Positions 23,645-34,184 of a DNA stretch of 64,000 bases are shown in pieces. The stretch is from Dactylorhiza incarnata. Its lineage: Eukaryota > Streptophyta > Magnoliopsida > Asparagales > Orchidaceae. The position numbers were made by a program, and so were the translations under genes. The notes below the pieces were generated by a model that had not been told where the DNA came from, searched no databases, and was given only the letters and a program-made list of their open reading frames with translations. Numbering within the stretch: position 1 is the stretch's first letter; each line of letters opens with the position of its first letter. The stretch is taken from positions 1,014,001-1,078,000 of the forward strand of contig JAWHQI010000001.1 in assembly GCA_033032865.1 (NCBI GenBank). The letters run 5' to 3'.

Positions 23645-24343
23645 TCACGCCTCTCCCGAATATAAATAATACCTACTCGTCACTGGTAGAGGGAATAAAA
23701 AGTAAGAAGAGGAGGAATCCTCACTCAACTCACCAAAACTATCCTTGCCCAGCAAGGTGTCGTCTTCATGGAGGTGGCAAGAGGAAAAGGTAATGAGTGG
23801 GGTTTCCACTATGGAGGAGGGGTCAACCTCCTCACATATGAGGTTACGCTCCTCATTGACTTGAGCAAAATGCTCCAAGTCCTCCTGAAGTACCTGTGAA
23901 GATTCAACCTGCACAAGCTCAGATGAAGAAAGGGGTTCAAGAAATAAAAGAGAGGAATGACTTAAATAATCAAAAATCGGGGGAGTGGTCCCAGTCTCAC
24001 TCCAAGCAAGATCCAAAGATAGATCACTGTCATCATCATAAGTATCATAGCAAGGGGGCCCCGTGAACTCATGGGCCTCGGTGGTGAGTTGGACCTCCTC
24101 GTCCCATGAAGAAGTGCAGACCTCCTCATCAGAAAGAGTATCCTCATCATCCCACCTTGGAGCAGCCTCAGGCTCAGAATCATCACCCTGCTCAATTACT
24201 TCGACGGGATCATAAAAAATGTGTGTAGAAAAATTTTGCAAAGAAACTGGAGGAACAAAAAGATTTGGTTCCTCCGCAAAAAGATCTGCTAATGCCTCCC
24301 CGATGGAGAGAATACTTTCCTCATCCCACTCAGGTGCATCCAT
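23645..24343 (-). CDS. B acidic ORF, unknown function
   Basis: This encodes 232 residues, very rich in Asp, Glu and Ser. Repeated W-D-(D/E)-E motifs occur (APEWDEESILS near the start, APRWDDEDTLSDEE, SSWDEEVQL). The conserved C-terminal half includes TGTTPPIFDYLSHSSLLF and QVLQEDLEHFAQVN. The C counterpart at 51858-51133 is nearly identical in that half, though flanking DNA is more diverged. No domain was recognised. Upstream, in another frame, is a zinc knuckle (about 24584-24543), so this may be the tail of a reduced gag. No membrane segment is seen. It could be a shadow of constrained DNA rather than a made protein. Confidence 0.6.
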   Translation of the reverse strand: MDAPEWDEESILSIGEALADLFAEEPNLFVPPVSLQNFSTHIFYDPVEVIEQGDDSEPEAAPRWDDEDTLSDEEVCTSSWDEEVQLTTEAHEFTGPPCYDTYDDDSDLSLDLAWSETGTTPPIFDYLSHSSLLFLEPLSSSELVQVESSQVLQEDLEHFAQVNEERNLICEEVDPSSIVETPLITFSSCHLHEDDTLLGKDSFGELSEDSSSSYFLFPLPVTSRYYLYSGEA

Positions 24344-24539
24344 AAGTTTGAAATCCTCTCCTTGTTGGCCAACAGATGAGTGATCATCATCACTAGGAGT
24401 GAAGCCATAAACAGGGAGAGAGGAACCGATGCGAGAATTAAGCTCAAGGGTGAGTAGGCAATTGCCTCCAAGGGTAAAGAATGAGTGGTAGGGACAATGT
24501 TGTCATGAGTGGAGGAGCCGCGGTCAGGATTGAAAAGAC

Positions 24540-24590
24540 AAGACAGTCCTTCAATTCATGACCCTCTCCTCGACACAACAAGCAAATAAG
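24540..24590 (-). pseudogene. gag: B gag zinc-knuckle remnant
   Basis: On the - strand it encodes CLLCRGEGHELKDC, a perfect C-X2-C-X4-H-X4-C retroviral knuckle. It lies about 330 bp after the primer site. The frame differs by one from the acidic ORF downstream, so at least one indel separates them. C has the same knuckle. No capsid region is present. Confidence 0.7.
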
Positions 24591-24911
24591 GTTCCTACAC
24601 TGCCTAGCATTTCACTCCTTCATTTGGTCTACTTAATAAACCATCTTGTCGTAAGTGCTAGGAGAAATATCCCAATGAAGACATTTTCAATAATTAAAGC
24701 AGATAAAACAAAACTGAAATTCTTTGCAAGGAAATTTACACAAACTAATAAAACTCCTTGGATTAAACTTGCCTAAAACTTTAAAATAGGAGAGAACGAA
24801 ATAATAACAAACAATATATAATTAAAAAGCAAACAAAAATAATTAGGCGGTTATACACACTGGAAGAACTACTATCTCTTGTCTCTCTCTACAGCAACTC
24901 ACACGTCTGTG

Positions 24912-24930
24912 TTCCCCGACAATGGCGCCA
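24912..24930 (-). other. Primer binding site of B (tRNA-Asp-like)
   Basis: On the - strand it reads TGGCGCCATTGTCGGGGAA. This resembles the TGGCGCCGTTGCCGGGG site, complementary to tRNA-Asp, used by plant Athila/Tat gypsy elements. It lies 6 bp after the LTR end. Confidence 0.8.
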
Positions 24931-24936
24931 AAAACT

Positions 24937-27707
24937 TGATGCGCAAATCTAGCACACCGCTATAGGCGGTAGCGAGACTGCGGCACGAAATGGCAGTGTA
25001 CCGATCGTTCAAGTAATATAAAATGAGAAGTGAATCCCCGAGTATCGATCTCGAAGGAACACAGTAAGGTGGAGTTGACTATTGAGGAATGACTTGAGAT
25101 CGAAGTCCTTAAGCCGGATGGAGTGCGGAAAAGGGGTGATTTGGATTGTGGAAAATAAAAGAAAACAACTACAACTACTCCTATGCAATGCCGCTATGCA
25201 ATGCTTCGCCAGGCGGGATGGAGAACTATGTAGGCCTTGAACGCACTACTTCGCAAGGGCGGATGGACGAGTAGGCAAGCGAAATCGAACTGTGCAGGCC
25301 TTGAGCGCGCTACTTCGTTAGGCGAATGGATTACACGGGCCGCTATGCCACGTTTCGCTAGGCGGATGGAAGAGTAGGCTTGCGGATGGAGTGGGACACA
25401 CCGGCGGAATGAGGGTCGCAAGCACCTCGTCAACAAGCACGCCACTAGCAATTGCTAGTGCGGCACATGAACATGACGGCGAGATGGAGGATGGAATGGG
25501 GCGCTCCTCACTTGCATAAACCACACATAACGATTTCACATAGACATGAAATATTAAATGAAAAAATAAGGTTTAGCAAACATTGTTCATACACCCAAAT
25601 AATTAAGGAATAACACACTAAAATGTAAAGGAGGTTGAGATTACAACCAAAGCACGGAGACTCAGTGGAGGTTCACGACCGGAATCTAGGGTTGTCAATC
25701 CTTGTCCGAGCTCGGGCTCCAATTGTCGTCCGGGGTCCGGAAGAGCTGTCACCTTCTTCTATTATACCTGTCTTCTCCGTCAATCTTCTTTGGCCACAAT
25801 CTCACCGGAGAACTTCATATATGCAGCAGAAAATCCCTCAAAATGGAGCTTTGGAGGTGCACAAACAATGGAGGAGGCCTAGAGGACGCTCCAGCTTGAG
25901 ATTTGCAAGAGAATGGCGGCCGGATCTCCTCCCGAAGGTGGCGGTGATGGAGCGGCAAAAATGGCACGGAACTAGAGCTCTGGGCGCGAGAAAGAAGGTC
26001 GAACGCACGAACGCACGACCGGTCAAACGCACGCACGGTTTTATAGAGAAATAGTCAGAAATTGGTCACGCACGGTCGAACGCACGACCGTGCGTGGACC
26101 GTGCGATATTAAATGAAAATAAATGCCAGGAAGATGAAGCAGCCGCGCACATGCGTTTTACTCACGCACGGTCGAAGCCGACCGTGCGTAAAAATGCACG
26201 GGCAAATTCAGAAAACTCGAAATCCGGCAACCAATAGGAGGTCATGCATTTTGTTCGCGCACGGTTGAGGCCAACAGTGCGTGAAGAAAATGCACGAGCG
26301 GGGAAGATCACCATATTGACCAGCCGATCATAACGCACGAGCGCAGCCGACCGTGCATCAAGAAAATGCACGACCGTGCGATTCATACAGGATGAATTTT
26401 GGGCAATATGGACGATCTGCCCACCTGCACAACACATCCAAATGCTGGGAACACACCTCCAGCACAAGTATAAAAGCAAAAAAAGAATGGGGAGCACATT
26501 GTGCTTGCCCCCAACAATAAAGTGCGCAATTGCACACCACAACGGGACAACAAGTGCACTTAGCATGGAATGATGAAATGTGATCAATATAAGCATTTAT
26601 GAGTAGTAAGTGAAGTGCATATGCGAGAAAACTATCCCAAATAATTAAGGAATAACACACTACAATGTAAAGGAGGTTGAGATTACAACCAAAGCATGGA
26701 GACTCATCGGAGGTTCACGGCCGGAATCTGGGGTTGTCAATCCTAGTCCGAGCTCGGGCTCCAACTGCCGTCCGGGGTCCGGAAGAGCTGTCACCTTCTT
26801 CTATTATACCTGTCTTCTCCGTCAATCTTCTTTGGCCATGATCTCACCGGAGAACTTCATATATGCAGCAGAAAATCCCTGAAAATGGAGCTTTGGAGGT
26901 GCACGAACAATGGAGGAGGCCTAGAGGACGCTCCGGCTTGAGATTTGCAAGAGAATGGCGGCCGGAGCTCCTCCCGAAGGTGGCGGTGATGGAGCGGCAA
27001 AAATGGCGCGGAACTAGAGCTCTGGGTGCGAGAAAGAAGGTCGATCCTGTCTAGGGCGAAGTCTGCAGCTTTTATAGAGAAATAGTTAGAAATTGGTCAC
27101 GCACGGTCGAACGCACGACCGTGCGTGGACCGTACGATATTAATCGAAAACAAATGCCAGGAAGACGAAGCAGCCGCGCCCGTGCGTTTTACTCACGCAC
27201 GGTCGAAGCCGATCGTGCGTAAAAACGCACGGGCAAATTCAAAAAACTCGAAATCTTGCAACCAATAGGACGTCGTGCGTTTTGTTCGCGCACGGTTGAG
27301 GCCAACCGTGCGTGAAGAAAATGCACGAGCGGGGCAGATCACCATATTGACCAGCCAATCATAATGCACGAGCGCAGCCGACCGTGCGTCAAGAAAATGC
27401 ACGACCGTGCGATTCATACAGGATGAATTCTGGGCTATATGGACGATTTGCCCACCTGCACAACACATCCAAACGCTGGGAACACACCTCCAGTACAAGT
27501 ATAAAAGCATAAAAAGAATGGGGAGCACATTGTGCTTGCCCCAACAATAAAGCGCGCAATTGCACACCACAACGGGCCAACAAGTGCACTTAGCATGGAA
27601 TGATGAAATGTGATCAATAGAAGCATTTATGAGTAGTAAGTGAAGTGCATATGCGAGAAAACTATCCCGGATGAGTCCATAAAAGTGTATATAAATGGCA
27701 CTCATCA
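24937..27707 (-). repeat. 5' LTR of B with internal tandem duplication
   Basis: This LTR is 2771 bp against 1731 bp for the 3' LTR. About 1039 bp is present twice in direct orientation: about 25597-26635 and 26636-27674. The joint at about 26635 fuses GAAAACTATCCC with AAATAATTAAGG. The two parent sites share CCC. Each copy carries a dyad array and a TATA box (about 26038-26047 and 27070-27077 on the - strand), so the LTR has two promoter-like modules. Confidence 0.88.
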
Positions 27708-30021
27708 GTGTCCTTGGTTGAGAAGAAGAAGATTAGTTGGGGAATGATTATCTTTGAATTATTAAGGAAGAAAATCAGCAAGGTAAGTATTGGTTATGGA
27801 AGAATATTTGAAATATTTCTTCAAGAGAAGCATCCAGACCTTCTGGTCTCTCCTAAGGTCTTTATCAATGCTAGTAAGAGGCTGACCTCAGCTTTGTTTG
27901 GGAAATGGGAAAGAGTAATTCCTAAGAAGAATCCAAGGGCTGATGCCCCCGGGCCAGCTTCAGAAGACACAAGGACTGTGCAGGTCACTCCCCTAACCCT
28001 TCCAGAAGCTCCTCCTGTTGTTTCTTCTCCTCCTCTCCCATCTCCACCCCTTGTCTCCTCTGAAGTCATCCCTCCTCCAAATTCTCCAATAAACATTTCT
28101 CCCTCATTACCATCTTCTCCTATTCATCAGACTCATCCATCTGAAGAGACTTCATCCTTCATCCCAGATGCTACACTTACTCCCATGAATGACATTCATT
28201 CCTCCATCTCATCTCCACCTCACTCTCCCACCCTTCCTCAATCTCCTATCCCCCCAAAATATATCTCCACCTCAGTCACCCATTATCCCCCAATCACCTA
28301 TTCATCCACAATCACCTATCCACCCTCATGTCCCTATTCATGACCACTTTCATCCACCCATAGCACATGCTACCAACACCTCTCTTCATTTCTCCATCCC
28401 ATCATCTTCTCATCATCACCCAGATTTTATATATGTTGATTTCTCATCAGCTGCTGATCAAATCTTTGATCACATTGCTCCTAAGCTAGAAGCTCTTCTG
28501 GATGCACAGCTTGCTCCAGTGCTTCAAGCTCTTTCTGACCTTTCTGCTAAACTAGCTTCCTTCCCTTCATCCACTTATTTTGTCCCTTCTTCAAGGGGAC
28601 TAGCTTCAGGTTTTCCAGAAACTAGGCAGGGGGAGATGTCTAGTGAAGAAGCTCCAGTCCTTGCAGTTGGCAGTTCAGATGTAATTTTGTTTGAAGCTTC
28701 AGTTCAAGAAGATTTTGTTATAGATTGTGATTCAGAGATGACAAATCTCTTAGAAGAATTAGTGATTCCAGCTATAGAAGAAATAAAGAATATATCTATT
28801 AATCCATGTGTAGATATTATTTCCTTGCTTTCTCAGTTCAATGCAATTTTCAATAGCTTGCTAGAATTTCAAGTGGTTTCAATAGCAGTTGTTCCTTATA
28901 CTGCTCCTATTGATAAAGTTCTGTTGAAAGAACTTCTCAAGAATTTTGAAGTAGAAGTTCCAGTTTCAATTCTTCCAGAATCAGTTTTAATATCAGAAGA
29001 TGTTGAAGTGATGAATTCTCCTTCAACATTTGTCTTTGATGATTCCCCAATTCCAGATCTTGATGAAATTGATGTTGAGCAAGATGTCAATGTTAAGAAA
29101 GTTGATGTTGTGAAGAAGGTTGATGATAATGTCCTTAAACTTATTGATGATCTTTATGATAAGCCTCAATCATCTGATGATTCTGATGTTGATGACAGTG
29201 ATGATGATGATTCTGATGATAAGTCATCAAAGAAAAGAAAAGCAAAATATAAGTCAAAGGCTGCCCCCAAGCCTCCAAATCCAAATAATAATGTTCCATA
29301 CTACATTCTGCATAATATCACCTTAACACAAGATTCACCAGCATGGATGAGGTTCTCCAGTAATGAGAACAATAGAAGGACGAAAATGAAGAAGACAGGA
29401 TTCTACTCAGATAAGCCGGTTAAGTTCAATCCTCCTCCTCCTCCTCCAGCAGCAGGTGCAGCTGGATCATCAAGTGTTTCTTCCTCCTCTCAAAGATCTT
29501 ATTCTCAGCATTCCAAGAGACCAGTCAGTTCCAGTGGATCTCAAAGCTCTAGGTCTTCTAGACCTCCTTCTAATTCTTCCAGATCCAGTTTTTCAGGATA
29601 TAAGATTCAAGTATCTGATGGATCATTACATAGGCAAAGAAATCCTCCTGCTCAGCCATCCTATAAGGCCAATGAAATTGATGATAGGCCTACTTTTCCC
29701 AATCCAGAAGAGGAGAGGATATCTCAAATGGCAAGATTCAAAGAATCTGTAGCAACAGCTCAGATTAATAAAGCAAAAGCTGAAGGCAGAGATTTCTCCC
29801 AATACTCTACCATGTCAGAATTCAGAAGAAAAGAATTTGAAAAGTACAAATCAAAGAATTTGTTCAATGCTAAAGAGTATTTATAGAAGCACCCAGAAGC
29901 AGTAGTTCCTCAAGTCAAATCTCAAACTATTCTGGGAGCTCAGGATCTTTACATGAGCAAGAAAGAATCAAAAAATCCCAACATACAGATAATCTTCAAG
30001 CCTCCCTCAGCAAAGAAATAA
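27708..30021 (+). pseudogene. D third ORF, main part
   Basis: After the duplicated target bases the frame resumes with LVEKKKISWG and runs about 2.3 kb. It has a basic first part, a Pro/Ser/Thr-rich stretch (about 27950-28400), and a helical region with EALLDAQLAPVLQALSDL (28490-28545). A Glu-rich middle is followed by an Asp/Ser run (29160-29230), a basic patch SSKKRKAKYKSK that could be a nuclear signal, then VPYYILHNITLTQDSP, a Ser-rich tail and a conserved end. A frame change occurs near 28190-28340 and a TAG lies at 29884. The frame then continues, matching E, to the TAA at 30019. The function is unknown. A PPT-like AGGGGGAGATG lies inside (28628-28638). Confidence 0.75.
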
Positions 30022-30108
30022 AGATATATATATATATGCTCTGCTGTTTTTCTGTTGTTTATTATTTGAAATTTGTCAAATTGTATCCTAACCCAAATAG
30101 GGGGAGAT
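30022..30108 (+). other. D 3' end with polypurine tract
   Basis: A short AT-rich stretch with a TA run (30025-30037) is followed by AATAGGGGGAGAT directly before the 3' LTR. This is the plus-strand primer tract typical of Sireviruses. Confidence 0.85.
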
Positions 30109-31564
30109 TGTTGGAACAACCCTATTACCGATTTGGGCTAGGATTACTATGTGTTGACTAGGATTAAGTTGACCCCAAATGTATAGTCTAAGGGTCATAG
30201 TTTTAGGCTGATAAGATAGCTAGAACTTAGGAAATCTCTAAGCTTCTGCGTTCGACGAACTCAATAATGCGTTCGACGAATTGCTCTCTGCGTTCGACGA
30301 ACGGCTTACACTCTGCGATCGACGAATGGCTTGTCTCAGCGGCTCAGCGGTCGACGAATTCTTCAGTTTGACGAACTCTAACTTCAGATCGACGAACTCC
30401 AATCTGTGTTCGACGAATCAGTATCAGATGTTCAGTTCGACGAACTCATCCTTCAGATCGACGAATTTCTATCTCAGCTCGACGAATTTTCTCTCAGTTT
30501 ACTCAAATCAGTTATATTTTCTCAGAACTCAGTTCGACTATCAGCAACGGCTCTATTCTGCCAGATAAGTCAAGGATATTATATTTCCTTTTATTTATTC
30601 TCTTATTTCGAAAAGAGGCCGTTGACATATTTTAGAAAATGACAATTTCATGGAAAAGGAAAAAGATATAAAGCATATCAGATTTGCTGAATCAGTTGCA
30701 GTTCCAAGGAAATAATTAATGCTGATTATTCTATTCCTATTCAGAGATTTGAATTTCAAATCTATTATCATTCTCTCAAAAGGATATAGCATATCAGAAG
30801 AAAGATATCTGAAACAGATAGAAAATATCAGAGTATCAGTCGAGAGAAAAATATTCATTCAGTCAAAAAGAAAGATCATCTTCCTCAAGCAGCACATCTC
30901 ATTCTCTGAGAACAACATCATCAAGATCAATCTCTCAGATCTCTGCTGCAAGTTTCAAATCTTCAAAGAGCAACAAACAATCTGAGAAACTTCTGTCTCT
31001 CAGATTCATCAGCTAACAAGGAAGATATCTGTTTCAAGAGAAAGCTCCATCATCAAACTGTCAACAATTTCAATTAGACAGGGGGAGCTTTATAACATCA
31101 TTCCACTAGAGTCTTCTCTCAGATTATTGACAGAGAAGAACATTATACCCTCTTTATCCCATTTTGTACAGGGTTCTAACTCCCTTTAAAAGTTAACCCC
31201 TTGGTGGCAGGGCACCTGAACAAAAACCTGTGGTTTGGTTAGAGCACCTGATCAAAAGCTCACTTGGTGTGTGGACACCTGATCAAAAATCCCTTGGTGA
31301 TAGGGCACCTGATCAAAAACCTGTAGTGGAATCCTACCCAGATTTATTGGGGAACTACTACAAAAATTCTTGTGTCCTCTATGTTGTGTTTATTTTCTGT
31401 GTTGTGCTGTGTGCTTTCTTTATTTTGTTTTATAATTCACTATGCAATACACATATAAGTATCACTATTTTAATTCCGCTATAAAATTAAGTGAAATACT
31501 TTTCAATACTCTATTCACCCCCCCCCCCCCTCTAGAGTAAATTTAAGATCTAACCTCACTTTCA
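30109..31564 (+). repeat. 3' LTR of D
   Basis: This 1456-bp partner of 12399-13885 has the same termini. Its TTCGACGAA array (30251-30486) lacks one 21-bp unit. The TATA box is degenerate (TACAAAAA near 31359). Part of the region before it is shortened, and the C run is 13 long (31518-31530). Differences from the 5' LTR are moderate by eye, so D is not a very recent insertion. Confidence 0.93.
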
Positions 31565-32037
31565 CAAGCTGCTTTGACGGTCTCATCATGATGAATGATA
31601 GGAAGAAAATCATCAGAGAGACTGTTAGCAAGCCAGGTGCGGACCAGAGCATCGCTAGCATCCCAATCATCAAAGGTAGCAGACCCTTGAAGAGGAGGAT
31701 CATCGGTGAGATGGTGTCATTTGTGTTGAGAGCGTAAGAGGAAGGTGAAGGAGACTCTCCAATCAGGATAATTAGAGCCAGTGAGCTTGGAGGAGGTGCC
31801 GAGATTGCCAGAAGTAGAGATAGAGGTAGTAGAGGTAGAGGCTGGAGTAGCCACGGGAGTGGAGGTGAGAACATTCTCAGAAGGGGTACCCTTGAGAAGA
31901 GATCGGCAGGAGGAAAGGTAGATCGCGCGTTCTCGCAGCTAGAAGGCCGAAAAACAAGGGAGATCGCGCGGTCTGGAGGAAGAGAGACCGGCCGAAGAGA
32001 GAGAGAGAGAGAGCTCACAACACAAGGATTGTTGCAC
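31565..32037 (-). pseudogene. gag: G gag N-terminal part
   Basis: On the - strand the frame reads through a Ser/Thr-rich start, then LTGSNYPDWRVSFTFLL, the copia gag signature. It reaches HDETVKAAW at the D insertion site. A TGA stop interrupts it near 31720, just after the LLRSQHK stretch. No convincing start codon is visible. The leader contains a GA microsatellite (31998-32012). Confidence 0.75.
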
Positions 32038-32049
32038 GCTCTGATACTA
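32038..32049 (-). other. Primer binding site of G (mutated initiator-Met site)
   Basis: On the - strand it reads TAGTATCAGAGC directly after the LTR end. This differs by one base from the standard TGGTATCAGAGC. Confidence 0.85.
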
Positions 32050-32714
32050 TGTGAGAACTTGAAAATAATAGAATTTTTATTTCCGAAAAATCTAAGTATT
32101 ACAAGACTATTGCCTCCTTTATATAGACTAGGAGGGAAAGAGGAAAAACCAAATACATAATGTGGGACTAAATACAAATACAATACACAAAGTGAGCTGG
32201 GCGGTCAGGCGGCAGGGAGAACAAGACCGCAGCGACCTCCGCGGTCTGGAGAGGAGACTGGCGGTAACACGACAGGAGGAAGGTCGTGTGACAGAGAAGG
32301 CCAACAGATCGTGAGACCGCTCTGGCGAACACTCCCCCGTAAAGGAGATGCCGGGGGGACCAGACCGCTTTTCTTCACATGAAGCGATCTGGTATTCCTG
32401 AGGAGAGACGGCGGTCTGATTCCGGGAGACCGCACAGACCGCAGTTATCCAACTGTTATTTGATTGAGCTAGGGACCGCAGATCTTCATACAACGTGATC
32501 TCGCACTTCTGAGGAGAAGGCACGGTCTGGTGCTGGGAGACCGCACAGACTGCGGTTATCAGACCATTACTTGATGGAGCTGGAGACCGCTGATCTTCAT
32601 ATAATGCGATCTCGCACTTCTGAGGAGAAGGCGCGGTCTGGTGCTGGGAGACCGCACAGACCGCTGGCACGAGACCGCTCGGCTTCAACTCTTTGAGACC
32701 GCAAGGCTTCAACA
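32050..32714 (-). repeat. 5' LTR of G
   Basis: This 665-bp LTR matches 8002-8659. It carries the same three 111-bp GACCGC-rich repeats and a TATA-like box near 32118-32126 on the - strand. On the - strand one frame stays open across most of the LTR (32715-32128), because the repeats are in register with codons. Confidence 0.9.
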
Positions 32715-34184
32715 AATCTATTAAGATATTTGTCTACAATACTAACACCTTCACTCAAACAATAAATTTCTTACACATATATAAGTGATTACTTTCAAAA
32801 ATAATATATTGTGTTTACAACAACAAGTGAATTTTGAGACCTTTGGTCCACTATTACACTAATATGAAATATATAGCCAAAGATAACTCAACCAAGCATT
32901 ACTCACCCTCCTGATAAGTCTTAATGAGCTTTGTGAGGTTGAGCACCTTGGAAAGAATTGTAAAGTGTTTTGTGTAAACACATTATTTTTTATCACTTCT
33001 ATTTGTACACCGGATCACTAAAAATAAAAATTCAATAAAATTGCTTAAGTGATCCCCCAAGCAATACTTCACTCCCTGATAAGTCTTAATGAGCATTGTG
33101 TGGGCGAAGCACCTTGGTTGTTGTACCTATTTTATTGTGCCTTGAAATTTAATTCTTGTATTGATGTGTGAAAGTAAACATAAGGTTACATCCTTAATAG
33201 TGTTATTTCTATTTCATTATATATGTCATGTGTTTTGATTATATCATTTGTATACTTTTATCAAAACACTCTATGCACACATCATTGATTTTTATAAAAT
33301 TTCTACTCATGAGAATTGAAACCTAGTGCAAAATTACAAAATTCTCTAAAAACTCAAGTAAAAGCACTAGATTGTAATTCATGATTTCTACAATGTTTTC
33401 ATCACTTGAAATTCGAATTGATTTCATTGTAGTTATTATCTTGTTGTGTATGATAAATCATGCTTGCCTACTTGTTATAAGAACTTACAGTGTTATTGCT
33501 CTATTGTGAAAAACCTAGTGTCAAACATATTATTTCTTAACAAAAAAATTTATTCTATATTTATTTGCCCTATCTTATTCCGCATTCCTATTTGACTATG
33601 CTATGTGTTCCTATGGTTTATCATGCCTACTTCTAGGAAAAAAATTTCTGTCATACTTTGTTGTAAACAAGCTTATAAACATTTTTTTTTGCAAAGTATG
33701 TGGTTTCTTCTATTAATCAAAACAATGGATTGGAATAATGTTAATTCACGCTTATCATATTTATTTCCGCTGTGCTACTCTCTTCATTAGCTCGATCACG
33801 ACTTTCTTTATGTTTAAAGTAAAACTTTTAAATTCTCTCTTAGTTTTGTCCCTCATTTGTGTCTTCGTTCCTCTAGTTTTTAATTTAAACTCCACCCTCT
33901 TTTGTTAATAACAAAAGGGGGTGAATAAAGTGCTAAATCATATTGATTAATCGGAGTTGGATTCACTAGATTAATGGGGAGCATGTATCTAGTATATGGG
34001 AGTATACACTAAGGGGGAGCATTTTTGTAGGGGGAGCATTTTTATAGGGGGAGCATTCTTAAATGATCCTTCTTATCATTATCTTATAATTGCTTAGTGT
34101 CCTATATCTTTATAAAAACCTAAATTATTTATCTATGAATCTGATTTATCTCTATTGGATTTGTTATTATCAAAAGGGGGAGAT
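32715..34184 (+). other. F 3' non-coding region, right half, with multiple polypurine tracts
   Basis: AT-rich, with no gene seen. A block ending TGATAAGTCTTAATGAGC is duplicated (about 32896-32953 and 33059-33116). A palindrome TTTTGTTAATAACAAAA is at 33899-33915. Four AGGGGGAGCATT- or AGGGGGAGATT-type tracts follow (near 34012, 34030, 34048 and 34175). The last abuts the 3' LTR. Repeated polypurine tracts are a known Sirevirus trait. Confidence 0.78.

Larger units (their letters stand above)
20088..27707 (-). mobile_element. Element B: non-autonomous gypsy-type LTR retrotransposon inserted in D
   Basis: On the - strand: 5' LTR (27707-24937, enlarged by a tandem duplication), tRNA-Asp-like primer site, a 3.1-kb internal region with a zinc-knuckle remnant and an acidic ORF, polypurine tract, 3' LTR (21818-20088). 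No protease, RT, RNase H or integrase is present. Target duplication: GTGGC (20083-20087) and GTGTC (27708-27712), one mismatch. Removing B and one duplication copy rejoins the third ORF of D in the reading order seen in E. Long LTRs with a short, mostly non-coding interior are LARD-like. Confidence 0.9.
12399..31564 (+). mobile_element. Element D: Sirevirus-like Ty1/copia element with a third ORF, interrupted by B
   Basis: D has two LTRs (1487 and 1456 bp), an initiator-Met primer site, gag, pol, a third ORF and a polypurine tract. Its target duplication is CAAGT (12394-12398) and CAAGC (31565-31569), one mismatch. Without B (20088-27707) it is about 11.5 kb. It is a sister of E: gag, pol, third ORF, LTR and dyad arrays all align by eye. 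Stops and frameshifts occur in all three ORFs. Confidence 0.93.
8002..32714 (-). mobile_element. Element G: Ty1/copia retrotransposon inserted in F, interrupted by D
   Basis: G's own parts are 8002-12398 and 31565-32714. They give, on the - strand, a 5' LTR, an initiator-Met-like primer site, gag, protease, integrase, RT, RNase H, polypurine tract and 3' LTR. The 5-bp target duplication AATCT is perfect (7997-8001 and 32715-32719). The LTRs are about 660 bp. The RT style (RYKALLVAKGFTQ, KAIYGLKQSPRAWF) is copia but not Sirevirus. The lineage within copia was not settled. Gag has a premature stop and integrase has lost catalytic residues. Confidence 0.92.

Noticed and set aside
31515..32183. 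222-codon - strand open frame across the D/G boundary
   Set aside because: It crosses the D-G junction and the G LTR in a frame different from the real G gag, which carries the copia gag motifs.
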